Shown: piece after piece, positions 13,401 through 25,539 of the stretch
Position numbering within the stretch: the stretch's first letter is position 1
Layout: each line of letters starts with the position of its first letter
Source: Lycorma delicatula
Taxonomy: Eukaryota; Arthropoda; Insecta; Hemiptera; Fulgoridae
DNA length: 64,000 bases
Assembly: GCF_047948215.1 (NCBI RefSeq)
Contig: NC_134455.1
Location: 297,451,647 to 297,515,646, forward strand
Direction: 5' to 3'
Position numbers and translations under genes: made by a program
The notes under the pieces: generated by a model
Databases searched by the model: none
What the model saw: the letters and a program-made list of their open reading frames with translations, nothing else
Told to the model about the DNA's origin: nothing

Positions 13401-13976
13401 TCCCAGAGTTTTTCATATTAAACATTTAACACAAATTATTTCTCTCTTTTTGATAAAATATAACATTTCTTTTTTCATAGGTCCTTATAAATATATTTTT
13501 GATTAATAATTAACTATTTTATTTTTTTTAAGTATTCATCTTTAATTTCAGAAATAAAGTACTTTGTTTTTGTGATTGTTGAGACCATGTTACTGTTGAG
13601 ACATGTTACCATTTTAGTAATTATTTAATTGTTAATTAAATTCTGCATCTGCATTGCTTGTGCTTTTCACCGCTCATCATAAGCAACATCAGTATACTTT
13701 TAGACATACAGCCCTCTTACACATTATTTGTTGCATGTTATTCACTGAAGAATATTATGGATTTACTCTTAGCAAATCCATTTTGATTTTCTCATTTTAG
13801 GTATATATTTAATTTCTAGATCCTAATAAATCAGTTTTTTGCAATTAATTAAACAATAGATAAAATAAATGAAAGTTTCAATTCCTCAACTCATTGATGC
13901 TTCTTTATGCAGGATAGCAGTAGCACACAAAATAAATATATAGATAAAGCCTTTATTATTTTCATAAATTTCAGTA
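10466..13976. other. No feature recognised
   Basis: AT-rich sequence without recognisable coding or mobile-element signal. The open frame at 12805-13047 shows no family motif and is probably chance. Confidence 0.5.
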
Positions 13977-15318
13977 CAAAAAGTAGCGTGCAGATTAATT
14001 CGAACACAGATGTTATTTAATAAAAATATCTTTATTTAGAAAAAAATACTACCTAACAATTTATGAATATCATCTAGTAATTAATATGTCTTCCTTTATC
14101 TTTAATCACTTCACTTACACTATTTGTATCGATTCAACAAGTGTACTACACATTTTTTTGATTTCTTCATCTTGTAACCATACTGATATTTATTGCTTTA
14201 ATGAGGTCAGTTTTGTGGTATAATTCATTTTTGAAAGTAATTTCTTGACCATTGCCCAAAAATTTTCAGTTGGGTGTAAGTCTAGGGAGTTGCCTGGTCA
14301 TGGGAGCACTTTAATGTTTCATTCCTTGAAAATTTTTTCCACTTTTTTGGCAGCATGACATGGTGCCAGAGCTTGTTGGAACACTCCATTGTGTTGTGGG
14401 AATTTGTTTTGAAGTTGTATCATAACCCTTTCTATCAGGATCTTGATATATCCATCAGTTTTCAACAAACCATCTACTGGAAGTAATAAACAAGGGCCTT
14501 CAAATGTGAAACAACCCTAAAACATTTTTTCTGATTATGCTTAACTGATTGTTGGATATGAACTGGTGATGTATTTTCATCTGATGTTTTTCTCATGTAT
14601 GGAATATTTTGCTCCTGAACATAAAAATGTGACTCAGAAAACATATTTTTCCAGTCTTCTTTGGTTCAGTTAGCATGTACTTTGGCTCACAAGAGCCTTT
14701 TTTCCACATTGCTGGTGTAAAAGCTGCCTTTTAGCTGGCCAGTGAGCTTACTGCTCAGCTGCAGGAAGTCAACACTAACAGTTGTCACAAGTAAATATCT
14801 CTTCTACTGTCTGTAAATTCCTAATCTAAGTCCTCAACAGGTAATTTTGGATCAAGTTTATTTTTTCTCACCAATAACTGATACTGTGTTAAAGTAGTTT
14901 TTCTTTTGTGGCCTCATTTGCCTTTCCTTTGTGGTGAAAAGGAACTAGTTTATTTAAATTGCTTTAAAATAAAATTCACTGCTCCTAGTTGAACACCATA
15001 TTCAGGATCTATCTGTCGTTTTGTCTTTCTGGTATGCTCAGAGAGAAACAATTTTCAAACGCTTTCTTGCAGTAATTTACATTATTATGTATTCAAGACA
15101 CCCAGAACAAAAGTTATGAAAATATGATTCTGTAAAAAAAAAAATATTAAATAAATTTTCACAAAACACTATTTATGACATGAAGATTGCATAATAACCA
15201 AAGAACAGTATCCTCACATTACAGAGACAACTTAAAGAATGGGTGTGGTCAAGCAGTATAGCCATAACATAGAAATAAACAAAAAATTCCCTTTATTCGG
15301 ATAATTTGTATGCTACTA
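13977..15318 (-). mobile_element. Tc1/mariner DNA transposon, decayed
   Basis: The ends carry imperfect inverted repeats of about 26 bp: agtagcgtgcagattaattc at the left, and the reverse complement agtagcatacaaattatccg at the right. A TA lies just outside the left end. Minus-strand translation in shifting frames gives the order expected for a Tc1-type DDE transposase: VRKTSDE-like and SVKHN blocks, then GVFQQALAPCHAAKKVEKIF, then VLP*PGNSLDLHPTEN (family NSPDLNPIEN), then WLQDEEIKKMCSTLVESI and a stop. The family aspartate of the FQQD motif is Ala here, a Trp codon is a stop, and there are several frameshifts, so it is inactive. The right boundary is approximate. Confidence 0.8.
14100..15060 (-). 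pseudogene. Tc1-type transposase pseudogene
   Basis: This is the coding relic inside the Tc1/mariner element. Tc1 transposases bind the terminal repeats through N-terminal helix-turn-helix domains and cut with a DDE/DDD triad. The C-terminal two thirds is readable (QQALAPCH, NSLDLHPTEN, DEEIKKMCSTLVES), while the N-terminal DNA-binding part is only vaguely traceable. The second catalytic aspartate is replaced by alanine (QQA). Several in-frame stops and frameshifts rule out a functional product. Confidence 0.7.
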
Positions 15319-15499
15319 TATATGGCTAAAACAAAATAGATAAACAAAATATCAAAAAGAAAGTAAACACAAAATATTTAAGTTTTTATTTACTATTACA
15401 TATAATAACTAAATGTATGCAATGTATACAGTGCATGCAAATTTATGCATAATTGTTTGTTAATCTCCAAACATTTTCTAGGTAGATGAATTATATTTA

Positions 15500-16960
15500 A
15501 GAAACTAGGCTCAGTAATGGTTATAAGGCTTTTCCAGGTTTTGCATTGGTCTCTTGCCATCCTCAAACATTTCAAACTTTTTTTTGCAACTTTTCTTGAT
15601 TTTCAATTTGGCTCCCATTGAGTTAGCCTTTTAGCTCATCTGCCATCTTCTTGCTTTGCAGTTTGACTGGCCCTCTTTCACTTTAATATTTTTATGGTTA
15701 CTGCTAAATCATCTAATTTTGTTTTTTCCCTAATGATTGAATTATTTCTCATAGTCATACTGTTTAAAATACTTCTTTCCATTGTCATTAAGTGTTACTG
15801 TTTTGTTTATTATATTTGTTTGCATGACAAACTTTATGAAACATACGTTTAGCATTAGGAATACACAGGGATTGTAATATTTTCACCCCCTTTGTAATGC
15901 TGATGTATCTTGTAGAATATACTTTAAAGACCAATAATTTTTCATTCAATCATGCATCTTTGTTTATCTCTTCACTGTTCTATCTTTGAAGAAGGTACGT
16001 TGACCTAAATGTTTTTTTCTTCTTTTATCCAATTTAACTTATGTCCATCCAACTTGTCTTCACCTTATAAGACATGATTTTGCAGTGTTTATGGTAAGAC
16101 TGGCAAATCTTCTCTCTCTTCTTCAAGGCTGTAGAGCATGAATTTAGTTTCAGATATTGATTTTCCAATAGGTACAATATCATCCACAAAACAGATGGTT
16201 GAAGTATTTTCCCCAAATAAAGATACATAGATTTTTCTAATGGAATTGAATGAAAACCTTTTGCAAGGCTATACCGAAATTAAAGTGAAGAACTGTACTG
16301 AGTGGACTATATAGTTTGATTTTTTAAAACTTTAAATATTTTCCCATTTTATCTAGCAGAGTGTTGGAATATTATTAAATATCTTAATTATGTTTAAATA
16401 GATTTGTAGGACAGCTTGTTTTTGAAGAGATCTCAATAGGAAGGAATGTTTCAAACAATCAAAATCTTTTTTTGAAAATTGATAAAGCCAGATAATGTTT
16501 GATCTGGTGTTTTTCAAGTTGGCTGATAACTTGGTGTGTATCAAAAGTTGAATAATTACTTCACAATCCTGCTTGATCAGTTGGTTGATGACAGTTCAAA
16601 AGAGATTGGATACTGTTCTGATTCATAAACAGTTTGCCAAAATAAGATGCAATATTTATAAGCTATTGGTTATATACATTGTGCAATTATCTTTTCCAAA
16701 CAATAAAATAGTTTTAGATGATATCCGATGAGAGGATATCATTTGCTCTCTTAGAATCCTGTTAGATAGCACCAGCAGTTACACCTTCATAATATTCAAA
16801 CCTAGCATTTCCCTTTGTGATCTTACTGTTTCCTGTCATTTTATTGCCTTTAAACTTTCTGATAAGCTTTTCAATTTAATATTTTTTTGAAAATAAAGTA
16901 AATCTTCACTTACTCTCATACCTAATTACATGATATCACATCATTTGAACCATTATATCA
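15500..16960 (-). mobile_element. LINE reverse transcriptase relic
   Basis: Minus-strand frames from 16544 downwards read FSKKDFDCLKHSFLLRSLQK and QIYLNIIK, which is the RT motif containing the first catalytic Asp followed by its helix. Next comes FVDDIVPIGKSIS near 16170-16200, the FADD catalytic box with V for A, then LKKREKICQ and KIMSYKVK. Further down, at about 15530-15700, pieces such as GRPVK, ARDQCKTWKSL resemble the GRP...W...A.DR..WK tail of this LINE class. The sequence is heavily mutated, with many stops. It belongs to the same broad endonuclease-RT class as 35650-38266 but is a distinct, older copy. Both boundaries are approximate. Confidence 0.65.
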
Positions 16961-17295
16961 GCAACATTATTGATCAACAATTTTGCACTGACCACATCAA
17001 GTATTTGCTGTAACCATCTTGCTTTTTCTTTAAATCTAAAGAATTCTGAAAGCAGGCTCAGATTTCTCAAAAGAAAAATTCCTGTCATAAGAGTTGTGTG
17101 GTGTGTGGTATTCAGTTGAACTATAAACTATGTAGTCACATTCCCAATGGATATATTTTGTTATTCTGTGGCTGAGATGGAATCTTAATAATAATTTATG
17201 TTTTAGTACTATTCTAAACAGTAATCATATTATCAAAATATGAATCAGTGCATTTTATAATATTTACTGAATAGTAATTCATCTTCATTGTTCTA

Positions 17296-17367
17296 TATAA
17301 ATTTGAGATATAAAAGGATATAAAGATATAAAAAGGATATAAAAGGATATAAATTTGAGATATAAAA
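17296..17367. repeat. Short imperfect tandem repeat (aaggatata units)
   Basis: The motif tataaatttgagatataaa occurs at both ends of the segment, with several rough ggatataaa(a) units between them. Confidence 0.7.
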
Positions 17368-18894
17368 TTTTTTTTTTAATGGTGAAATTACTGTATTTAT
17401 TCTGTTTATATTTATTTTAAATTATTTATATATGTTTTGTTATAGTATTTACAATTATGTTTTTAAACTCTTTAAAAAATTTAAAAGTACTGTATAACAT
17501 AATTCATTTTATAAATAAACTATCATCTTAAAACATTTGTATATAAAAGAATGAAACTGAAAGACTATGATAATATTAACAAAGATAAAATACAACATAG
17601 CTTTCATTCATGAGTTTCTGATGTTTCACCTTTATATGCAATTACTGAATTTGTTCTTCAGGAAGTAGAGTTTTTGTGATCAGTTTGTTTGCTTAGTTAC
17701 ATTAAGGAACATTTTAAATATTGATATTCTGACTGTATAATATTTGTAGGATAACTTCATAAGAAAGTAGTTGTATGTATGAGTATATATTAGTAGAGAT
17801 TGGAAAATTCATATTTATCTGATAAGCACCTGGCCTGGATGGGAATTTTGTATTATCATTAGATAAAAAAAAATTGTCTTGGTTAGGTACATAGAGCAGA
17901 ACTACCCATGCCAAACCAACAAATGAGGATGTAATAACAAAAATAGATTTCCTACAACCTTAGTGGGATTTGATGGGCATCTAGCCAAAATCTACAAAAT
18001 ATCTCTGAAAAGGTCGATTAAAGGATAAATGGGATGGGGTAAGTAATAAAAAAGGGTTAGTCTTTCCATAAAAGTACCAATAATCAGAACAAACCACTCT
18101 ATGCAAAAGAATATTTTGAACTCTTTACCAATCAGGAAACATTCATTCTTCTTTCAGTTTGTTGGTAGACTTGGGTATCTTTAACAGAAAATTGTATTAC
18201 TGGTCAGTGATTTTATATTAATCAACTCAAAAGAATGATGAACTGTTATTCATTAAGGTACTAAACAGCCACCTGAAAACAGGCTTTGGATAACTCAAGG
18301 AAGATGCCTCCTCTTTCTAGGATGTTCACTCCAGAATCGTGTAGGTATGGATACATCCATTCTTATCTATTCAGCCATATTATACTGGTTCTACAAATCA
18401 TTCATCAGATTTTCACAACAGCATTCTTCATGATCTATAAGTCTGTAAAATATTGTATAAAGTTTTTTCAAAACAATTTATGTTTGCGCAGTTTTTTCAT
18501 TTGGCCCTACATCACAACAAAAATGTTTATCCTCTAAGCCTTCTTGTTTATTAATGAGAAGTTAGGCAGTTTGTGGTATCATGATAATATAAAAATTCTA
18601 AGTCATCATTATATTGGCTGTTAGTCCAGTTTCCAGTTTTAGCTGCTACCAACAATGCATTGTAAATATGAAGTTTATTAGTAGTTAGTTTTGTTCATTA
18701 TTTAATTGAATGTTTCAGTTATGATTAATTCTGTAATATGCTAATGGAGTATTTATAATTTGAAGCTGTAAGTAGCTATATTCCTTGTTTGTGTATTTAT
18801 AGCTTGTTACATCCATGGATTAGAGTCAGAATGTGTAATTAACTAAAATCCAACTACAGAATGTTAATTAAGAACACAACACAATGGTGCTTTA
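17368..18894. other. Unrecognised sequence, somewhat less AT-rich at 17930-18540
   Basis: The middle of this stretch (around 17930-18540) is less AT-rich than its neighbours and may be an old repeat. Neither strand gives a peptide that I can assign, and the open frames at 17714-17914 (minus) and 18286-18537 (plus) have no motif. Confidence 0.35.
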
Positions 18895-19010
18895 AAATAC
18901 AACTAGTCTGGCTAGATCTCAAACTAACAACCTCCCTTACAGAAAGGCAGCCCAAACAACTGCCTATGCCATTCCAACACGCTGACCACCACAGATCCTC
19001 ATTAATTCCT
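18895..19010 (-). mobile_element. Possible tRNA-derived SINE fragment
   Basis: On the minus strand a tRNA-like A-box region (tggtcagcgtgttggaatgg) is followed about 50 nt later by a B-box-like agtttgagatct. The segment is unusually GC-rich for the area. No second copy was found in the window, so the call rests on the tRNA-like pattern alone. Confidence 0.35.
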
Positions 19011-20189
19011 TAAAATACTATGTTGAGTTTTAAAATTTTTATTAATGTTTTTAAATATTTTAATTTAGTTTCCTTTGTTGTGTCAAATTTTATAGATTAC
19101 CCTTCAAATTGTATCATTGTATCACATAATAATATAGCCACGTAATTTATGTATAAATGAGAGGCCGGTGTAAAATATGGCCACTAAATGTATACATAAA
19201 AAAAAAAAAAAATGGTTAAATAATTTTATAAAAGAGTTTGTGATATCCATTTTTCTAAAAGTAGCATCTATTTGAAGATTTTTCTCTTGTTTTCTTCAGG
19301 TCATTTACTGTGGAGTAATTTTTGAATATTTATAAACTCTTTTCTAACTCTAACTCTTCTAATTCTAACTCTTTTCCAATGTGTTCCTCATGTAATACTT
19401 ACTATTCCTAATCAGTAGTTTATAATAACTAAATTTCATTTTAATTCATATTTTTATCATGTTGTAAGAGTTCAACTATTCATATATTTCCATGATTTTT
19501 AGAATTTCATTGCAGTTATTAGTGCAGGCCTGAATTGTCTATATTTAAAAACTTGTGTCATGTATTCTGCCCTATTTTCAGTTACATATATTACTTCTGT
19601 CTAAATACTGAAATCATTAATTTATAATTTCTTATAATTATAATCTTTTATATTTAAATACATGTGCTTTTGTACCAATATGAATATACTGTACAGATTA
19701 AATGGAAATGAGTGTTTACATGCATCATCCTTTGAAATGAAATATTTAACATTTTTCATACCAATTATTGTAATTACAATCATTGCACTTGACATTCAGA
19801 TTCAGGTGTTCTGCTTACTTCATCCTTGATCTTCCTACTTGTCTTCTGGATGGGATTTTATCTAAACAACTAACTAAACAAACTGTTATTTACCCTCCTG
19901 CCCAGATGAATGATTATACTACCTAAAATTAACAATATGTGAAAGGAAACTTGTGAATGGTTAAAAGTATAGTAAAATTCATAACAAAAAATATAAGATT
20001 ATAATGATAAATTTTAAATAGAAATTTAAAAATTGTAAATCAGAGCATGAATTTAGTGCTTTTATAGGCACAGATTTTAACCATCATTTTGACTGGTCAA
20101 AATTTTAAAGATTATGTTTTTAAATATTTAGCCTTTTTTTAAATATATATTTTTTATATTATTTTATTTATTTTTTTATCTGTTCTCCT
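19011..20189. other. No feature recognised
   Basis: AT-rich sequence with an A-run at 19199-19212 and no coding signal. Confidence 0.5.
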
Positions 20190-20863
20190 TTGGGGCAGAC
20201 CTGCTTAAATTATGAACATATCCCTAGGAGAAAATCAATAGGAATTCATCCCTGCAATTCTGCCATCATTATTTGGATAGTTGGGACTAACATCCTTGAT
20301 ACCATGTGTCATGCCTATTCATTCTGCAGCATAATCTCTGTGATGTTATTGTTCTTTTAGCATGTTGAATTCTTTCAGATATGCTTCTCTGTGTGCAATA
20401 TCATATTTTTAAAGTATTATTATAGTGAGCTCTACAATGCCCTCCCTCTGCAAAAATTACACTTAGTGGAGGGTCTTAATGCTCAAAGGAGCAGATATGC
20501 TTTGAAGCAACTGTGACTGGCAAAGAACTGGGTCAACTTGCACCCAGTTCAACATGCTTGCATGAGGCCGTCTCTCCAGGTTCAGGATTAGTCTACAGCC
20601 TCATCTACCCTTCACTGACTGATCCGATCTGTCCTGCCAGGACGTGTGAAAAAGCAATGACTTTGCCTCTCCCTTAATTTACTCTCCTGATATATTGTCT
20701 CGTTCTTCCAAGTGGGATGGTCTGTAGGTGCAAGGCTGCATCATCCATAATGGTACTGTAACCACAGTATACTCATAGGGACACAGCTTGATGTATCTGG
20801 ATTAAGTTGCCTAGAGTCTCCCCTTTTTGGAAACAAGCATGGCTGGTGCTCTGTACAAAAATA
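20190..20863 (-). mobile_element. R1/LOA-like LINE, 3' end of ORF2, decayed
   Basis: Minus-strand translation gives LILNLERRPHASMLNW, then CKLTQFFASHSCFKAYL, then a zinc-knuckle-like CNFC followed after a frameshift by GIVELTIIIL. This reproduces the conserved tail of R1-type non-LTR retrotransposons: a LIP(N/D)L..W..R.HGE motif, a YxLTQ.L(T/S)GHGCF..YL motif, then C..C...(D/E)T.EHT. The His/Gly of GHG reads SHS here. Stops and frameshifts are frequent. It belongs to a different LINE clade from the other relics in the window. It ends at the mariner element starting at 20864, which may have inserted into it. Confidence 0.65.
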
Positions 20864-22119
20864 TAGAGTTTTCCAAAAAAATGTATACACAGTTTGAATG
20901 ATTATAACTTCAGTTTTTATTCACCTAAAATTAATGTTTAAATTGCAAAAGAATTTATATAAAATGCATAACATTTCCTTCTACTGCAGATGTTCAAAAT
21001 TATTACCATTCTGGTCAATAAACTACTGATAATGGTGAGGCGTTCATTCACAAACTTCAGCAAACATTTACTTTGGGGTTGTGGTGCATTCTTGCTCAAT
21101 TGTAGCTTTTAATTCTTTCAGTGTCATTGGTTTTCTGGCGTAGACTTTATCTTTAAAATATCCCACCAAGAAAAAGTCCTTTTATCCTGGGGAACGGACA
21201 GGGTATTCTTTGGGATCTTTTAGTCCAAGCCATCTGTTTAGAAGATTCTCATCAAGATATACTCTTACATCATGATGTTAGTGTGGAGGTGCTCCTTCCT
21301 GTTGGAAATAAAATTTGCCATCTTCACCAATCATTCCTCCTGAGTAACAGATTGTATCAGTAAATTCAAGTAATTGGCACCAGTCTCTGTACTGTAAGAA
21401 AAAAGAATGATTCAATTAATTCTTTGTTTGAAATGCTGCACCACACTAAAACTCCTGGTAAATTTAATTGGTGTTCCTGTATAACATGTGGATTTATTGT
21501 TGCCCAGTAAGTACAATTATGTTGATTAATTGTGCCATTTAATTTGAATGTAGCTTCATCACTCCAAACAATCTTCTGTGAAAACTGTGCATTCTGTTCA
21601 AATTTTTCCAAGTACAATTTGCAAAATTGTTTTCTTCGGTCTGGATCATCTACATTGATAGCATGTACCATTGTTGTAATGCAACTTTTCCATTCACAAC
21701 ATCTTAAAATGTGATGGACACTTGATTTGCTGATGATAATCTCACAACTTGACAGATTTTTTGGATGTTTTGCAATAACTTTCCAGTACTCTTTCTTGGC
21801 TGATAAAGCTCGTTGATGGTCTTTATCTTTTGAAACATTGTGTATGAACATCCTGAACAGTTCCATCTGCTTGAAACCTATATTTTATCCCATTAATTGT
21901 AAGTCGCGTTGCTACCCACCAACCTTCCTGAAATTCCCTGCAATATTGTCTTTTACTTCTGCTATATTTCCATACTTCCAATAGCATTTTAAAATAATTT
22001 TTTTTTCAAGAGTTAATCTTGGTCCTTTCATTATTTCCAATTAATTACACCCTGAAAAGAAAGAAAAATCAGAAAGTTATGACCTGTTAAACAGTGTATA
22101 TATTTTTTTGTACAACCTA
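20864..22119 (-). mobile_element. IS630/mariner-type DNA transposon, decayed
   Basis: The inverted ends match closely: the left reads tagagttttccaaaaaaatg, and the reverse complement of the right reads taggttgtacaaaaaaatat, both continuing into tatacac(a/t)gttt and, a little further in, ataactt. TA lies at both borders (20864-20865 and 22118-22119), consistent with the TA target preference of this superfamily. The transposase relic is on the minus strand and is described separately. Its left border touches the R1-like LINE tail. Confidence 0.85.
20960..22031 (-). pseudogene. IS630/mariner-type transposase pseudogene
   Basis: The start is probably the ATG at 22031 (MKGPRLTLEKK...), followed by an early frameshift. 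The open middle part (21366-21866) ends in VHAINVDDPDRRKQFC, KIVWSDEATFKLNG (first catalytic Asp), NPHV and LPGVLVWCSIS, all typical of the insect IS630/Tc3-like DDE family. After a stop, GKFYFQQEGAPPH (family FQQDGAPPH, with the second Asp changed to Glu) and YPVRSPG follow in other frames, then a C-terminal region with KDKVY and LKELKATIEQEC. At least four frameshifts or stops separate these blocks, so the product is dead. Confidence 0.8.
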
Positions 22120-25100
22120 TATTTTATCTGCAATATGAGTAAGGTATGGGAACATCTGTTTGTTGCTCCAAATTATTTTGCACCAATGGATCAGTTAGGA
22201 TATTCATTAATAGTTTGATTAATATATTTCCCAGTTGTCTTGTCTCAATTGGATATTTTATTTTTTTATAAATATTTTATTCGCCAACAACCTTTCTACA
22301 TCCTTGATTCTTTCCCTATTCTGTGAATACTATTTCTTTATAAAAATTTCCTTTACTGTTATAAGTTTATATTTTTACTCTCTGGAACTGTCATCTGAAA
22401 TCAACTAATTGCCTATTGTCAAATTTTTAATAGAAGAAATGGAATCTTTTTCTAATAACTCCATATTTGGAAGTAATATTTAGTTGTAAATTACTTATTA
22501 GTTTAAAATAATTGCAGTAATCAGTAATACTGTAATATTGATTTTTTTTACTATATATGATGTGGCAGAAAGAATTATTCCATTTATTTCTTCCTGTTTT
22601 ATATTAGGCATAATAAATCCTTTCTTCAAAAATTAAAACAAAATTACGCTATTTTAAAGACCAAATTATATTTACAATACCATTTTATTTTATTGAATTT
22701 TTTTTTCTCTAATTTAGAATGTAATTCAAAACAAATTGTTTACCAATAGTACATGTACATTTACATTTATATTATAATTTATTTATTTTTAAAATTATTT
22801 TGAGCTCATGATACTTTCTAAAAAGGAAGCCTTTTAAAAGTAAAATTTAATGATATTTTCTTTTTTTGCATGTTGGTTGTTATTTTTTGCTGTTACCTTT
22901 GCATGTCCTCTGAAATGTACTGTAATCTAATTGTAAGTTGCGCATTACTGATAAAGGTTTAGGAATGAGTATGGGTTAAGAATTTGGATCTGAAGCGACA
23001 TTTGAATCATTTGTTTTAAAGTGATGTGTTATGATTTATAACGATACAATAAAAGATGTTAATATACACCATCAAAGAATTTCTTTACTTTTTCAGTAAT
23101 AACTGTAGGTTTAGAATTAAGAGTTAAATTACATTTCCAACTCACAATGTTCATTACTGAGTAAAATAAAAATAAAAATCCATGTATGGAATTGTAAAGA
23201 ATTACGTAATTTTTGGATCATTGTGCAAAGATTATATCAGAACAAAAAAAAAACTTTTTTTAAAATTTTTTTTATATGTGACAATTGCAGTCACATATAA
23301 AAGTCACATATAAAAGTGACTGTAATTGTTACAGTCACTTTTATATGTTCATGAGAGTTTGAATTTGCTCATTTTTTTTAGGTTGTTTTTATGAACAGAA
23401 TGTAGTTTTTTGTGCAGTTATTGTTAAATAATACTATTGTTGTGTACTTTTGTTTAATTATCTTAGTATGTTTTATTGTTGCACCATGAAAATTTTAATC
23501 AGTAGCATTTTTATATGGGATAGCTGATTTATAAGTAATGGAATGAGTGAGCCATAATCAAATCTGAATATTTTTAATTTATTTGTGACACTTTTTTGTT
23601 TATTTATTACAATTCAGTTAGAAAATTGAGTGATTCATTTTCTGTTTCTGTAATGTTTATAAATCTGCAATGTCGGATGACCATGTGCTGTAAGTTGTGT
23701 TACTTTTTTATTGTGATGTATTTTTTTGTTGTCAGTATCAAAATATAATTCATCTATATATGTTGGTCATGTTGTGAATACAAAATCCAACTACTTAGAA
23801 ATATGTGTAAAATTATTTTGTATGAAATAAATTTTTCTGTCCCCTGTATGCTATAAATGCATTATTAATACAGATAATTGCAAGTATTGCCGTAAAATTC
23901 TAAAATTTGTAGAATATGTAATTCATGAATACATTCTGTATATTAGTAGGGTGTTATTTTTTTTAGTAGAGAGTTGTTAAAGAGTATGGAAGGATTTCTT
24001 GAATGAAATATGTGTGCAAAATTTGACTGAATGTGTCAGAAGGTAAAGTTCTGTTAGATACAGTTGTGTAGTAATATATAAGAGATATGTTCAGTTAAAT
24101 TCAAATTAGCATCATTTTGTAAATGCACTCGCATTCTCTCTCTCTCCCCCCTCCCCCTTCCATGGATAAATAAAATAGTAGTTCCAACTAGGGTCAAAAT
24201 TAATAGAGTTATATTGTGTTTTAAGATTTATCGCAATTATTATCTAAACAATGATCTAAGCAAATTCCTAGTAAAAAGGTTCTGTGAAATGGCATGAACT
24301 TATTCAGATTGTTTTAAAAATATACTTTACAATCAGCAAACTCTGTACACTGCCTATGCACCCTGAATAGCTAGTGTTTTAAAGTACACTTTCTTAAATG
24401 CAATAAATTTCTCACTACCATTAGCCCATACAGCATAAAATAATAAGAAAAAACAGTACCAAGTGCAAAATTTCTCAAAATACTTGCTCTGACTCCACAA
24501 CAGTTTCAGTCATACATTAAGAACATAAACAAAATATTCAACTTCTTTAACAGTACTGTAGAAAGAAAATGGTCACACTCCATTAATTGCATGAGGGACA
24601 TCCAGTCATTATCAAATGAAATAAGAACTTGCTGCATTCATACTCTACCCTGAAACCCATGTAATGTGATATAATTCATTGATACAGTGAACTTTCCACT
24701 GTTAATTGTACCTAAATAATTACAAAAAATCTAAAAGATAAGTTGTGAAGAATAATGTGGAATAAAACTGATAATACTTCATCCAAAAATAGAACACCAT
24801 GTAACATCATTTATGTATAAACTTAAACTTACTCAACTAGTTACCATGATTTAAAGCCTTAGAAAAATAGTTTGAAGAGATTATAAAGTTAAAATTTCTT
24901 TCTTATATAAAATAATGAAACCTTAATATTTAGAAACCAAAACTACAATAATTACAACTTTTATTTTTAAATAAATAAAAGATAAATGTACAGCTTTCAA
25001 AGGTATTTGAGTGTAAATTCAGGTTTTCATATAAGTGAAAGCCAATTAAATTTAACTTTTTACAGAATTATACCGTGAATATGTTGAAGCAATGAAATGT

Positions 25101-25539
25101 TTACACACAAATGTAAAATCACTTTTGTATGCATCAATCAGAAACTTCCAGATGTTGAAAAAATTTATACATTGAAAGAAATGTAGTTTTTGATGAAAGT
25201 AGGTTTAGCAATGAGGAAAAAATTGAAAGTTTTTCACATACTAGTCAGGAAAGGTGATTTCTTAAATCAAAAAATTTTGAAGAAATTTACTTCATCATCT
25301 AGATTTTTCAGATGCCAAATTTGTATATTGTGTATATTTTTACTTTTCAGATTCAATTAAGGACTATAACTAAAAAAGGTTTAGAAAATAAAAATAGTGG
25401 CATTCTGCTATTTAAATCTTTTTCAACAGTTCATTATTTAATGTAAATATGCATTTTTTACTCCTCATATTTGTTGTTTATAAAAAAAAAATGTCTATCA
25501 TCATATGTTGTCTGCACTAAGACAGGTCTTTTACATCAT
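22120..25539. other. No gene recognised; contains a double hairpin
   Basis: AT-rich sequence. It contains the hairpin pair at 23271-23348 and a pyrimidine-rich run (ctctctctctccccc) near 24140. Nothing else was recognised. Confidence 0.5.
23271..23348. repeat. Two adjacent perfect hairpins sharing a motif
   Basis: The first hairpin has the arms tttatatgtgac (23271-23282) and gtcacatataaa (23290-23301). The second has 20-bp arms, acatataaaagtgactgtaa (23306-23325) and its exact reverse complement (23329-23348), with a 3-nt loop. All four arms share the (g)tcac(a)tataaa-type word, so the structure looks like a local inverted duplication. Confidence 0.85.
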
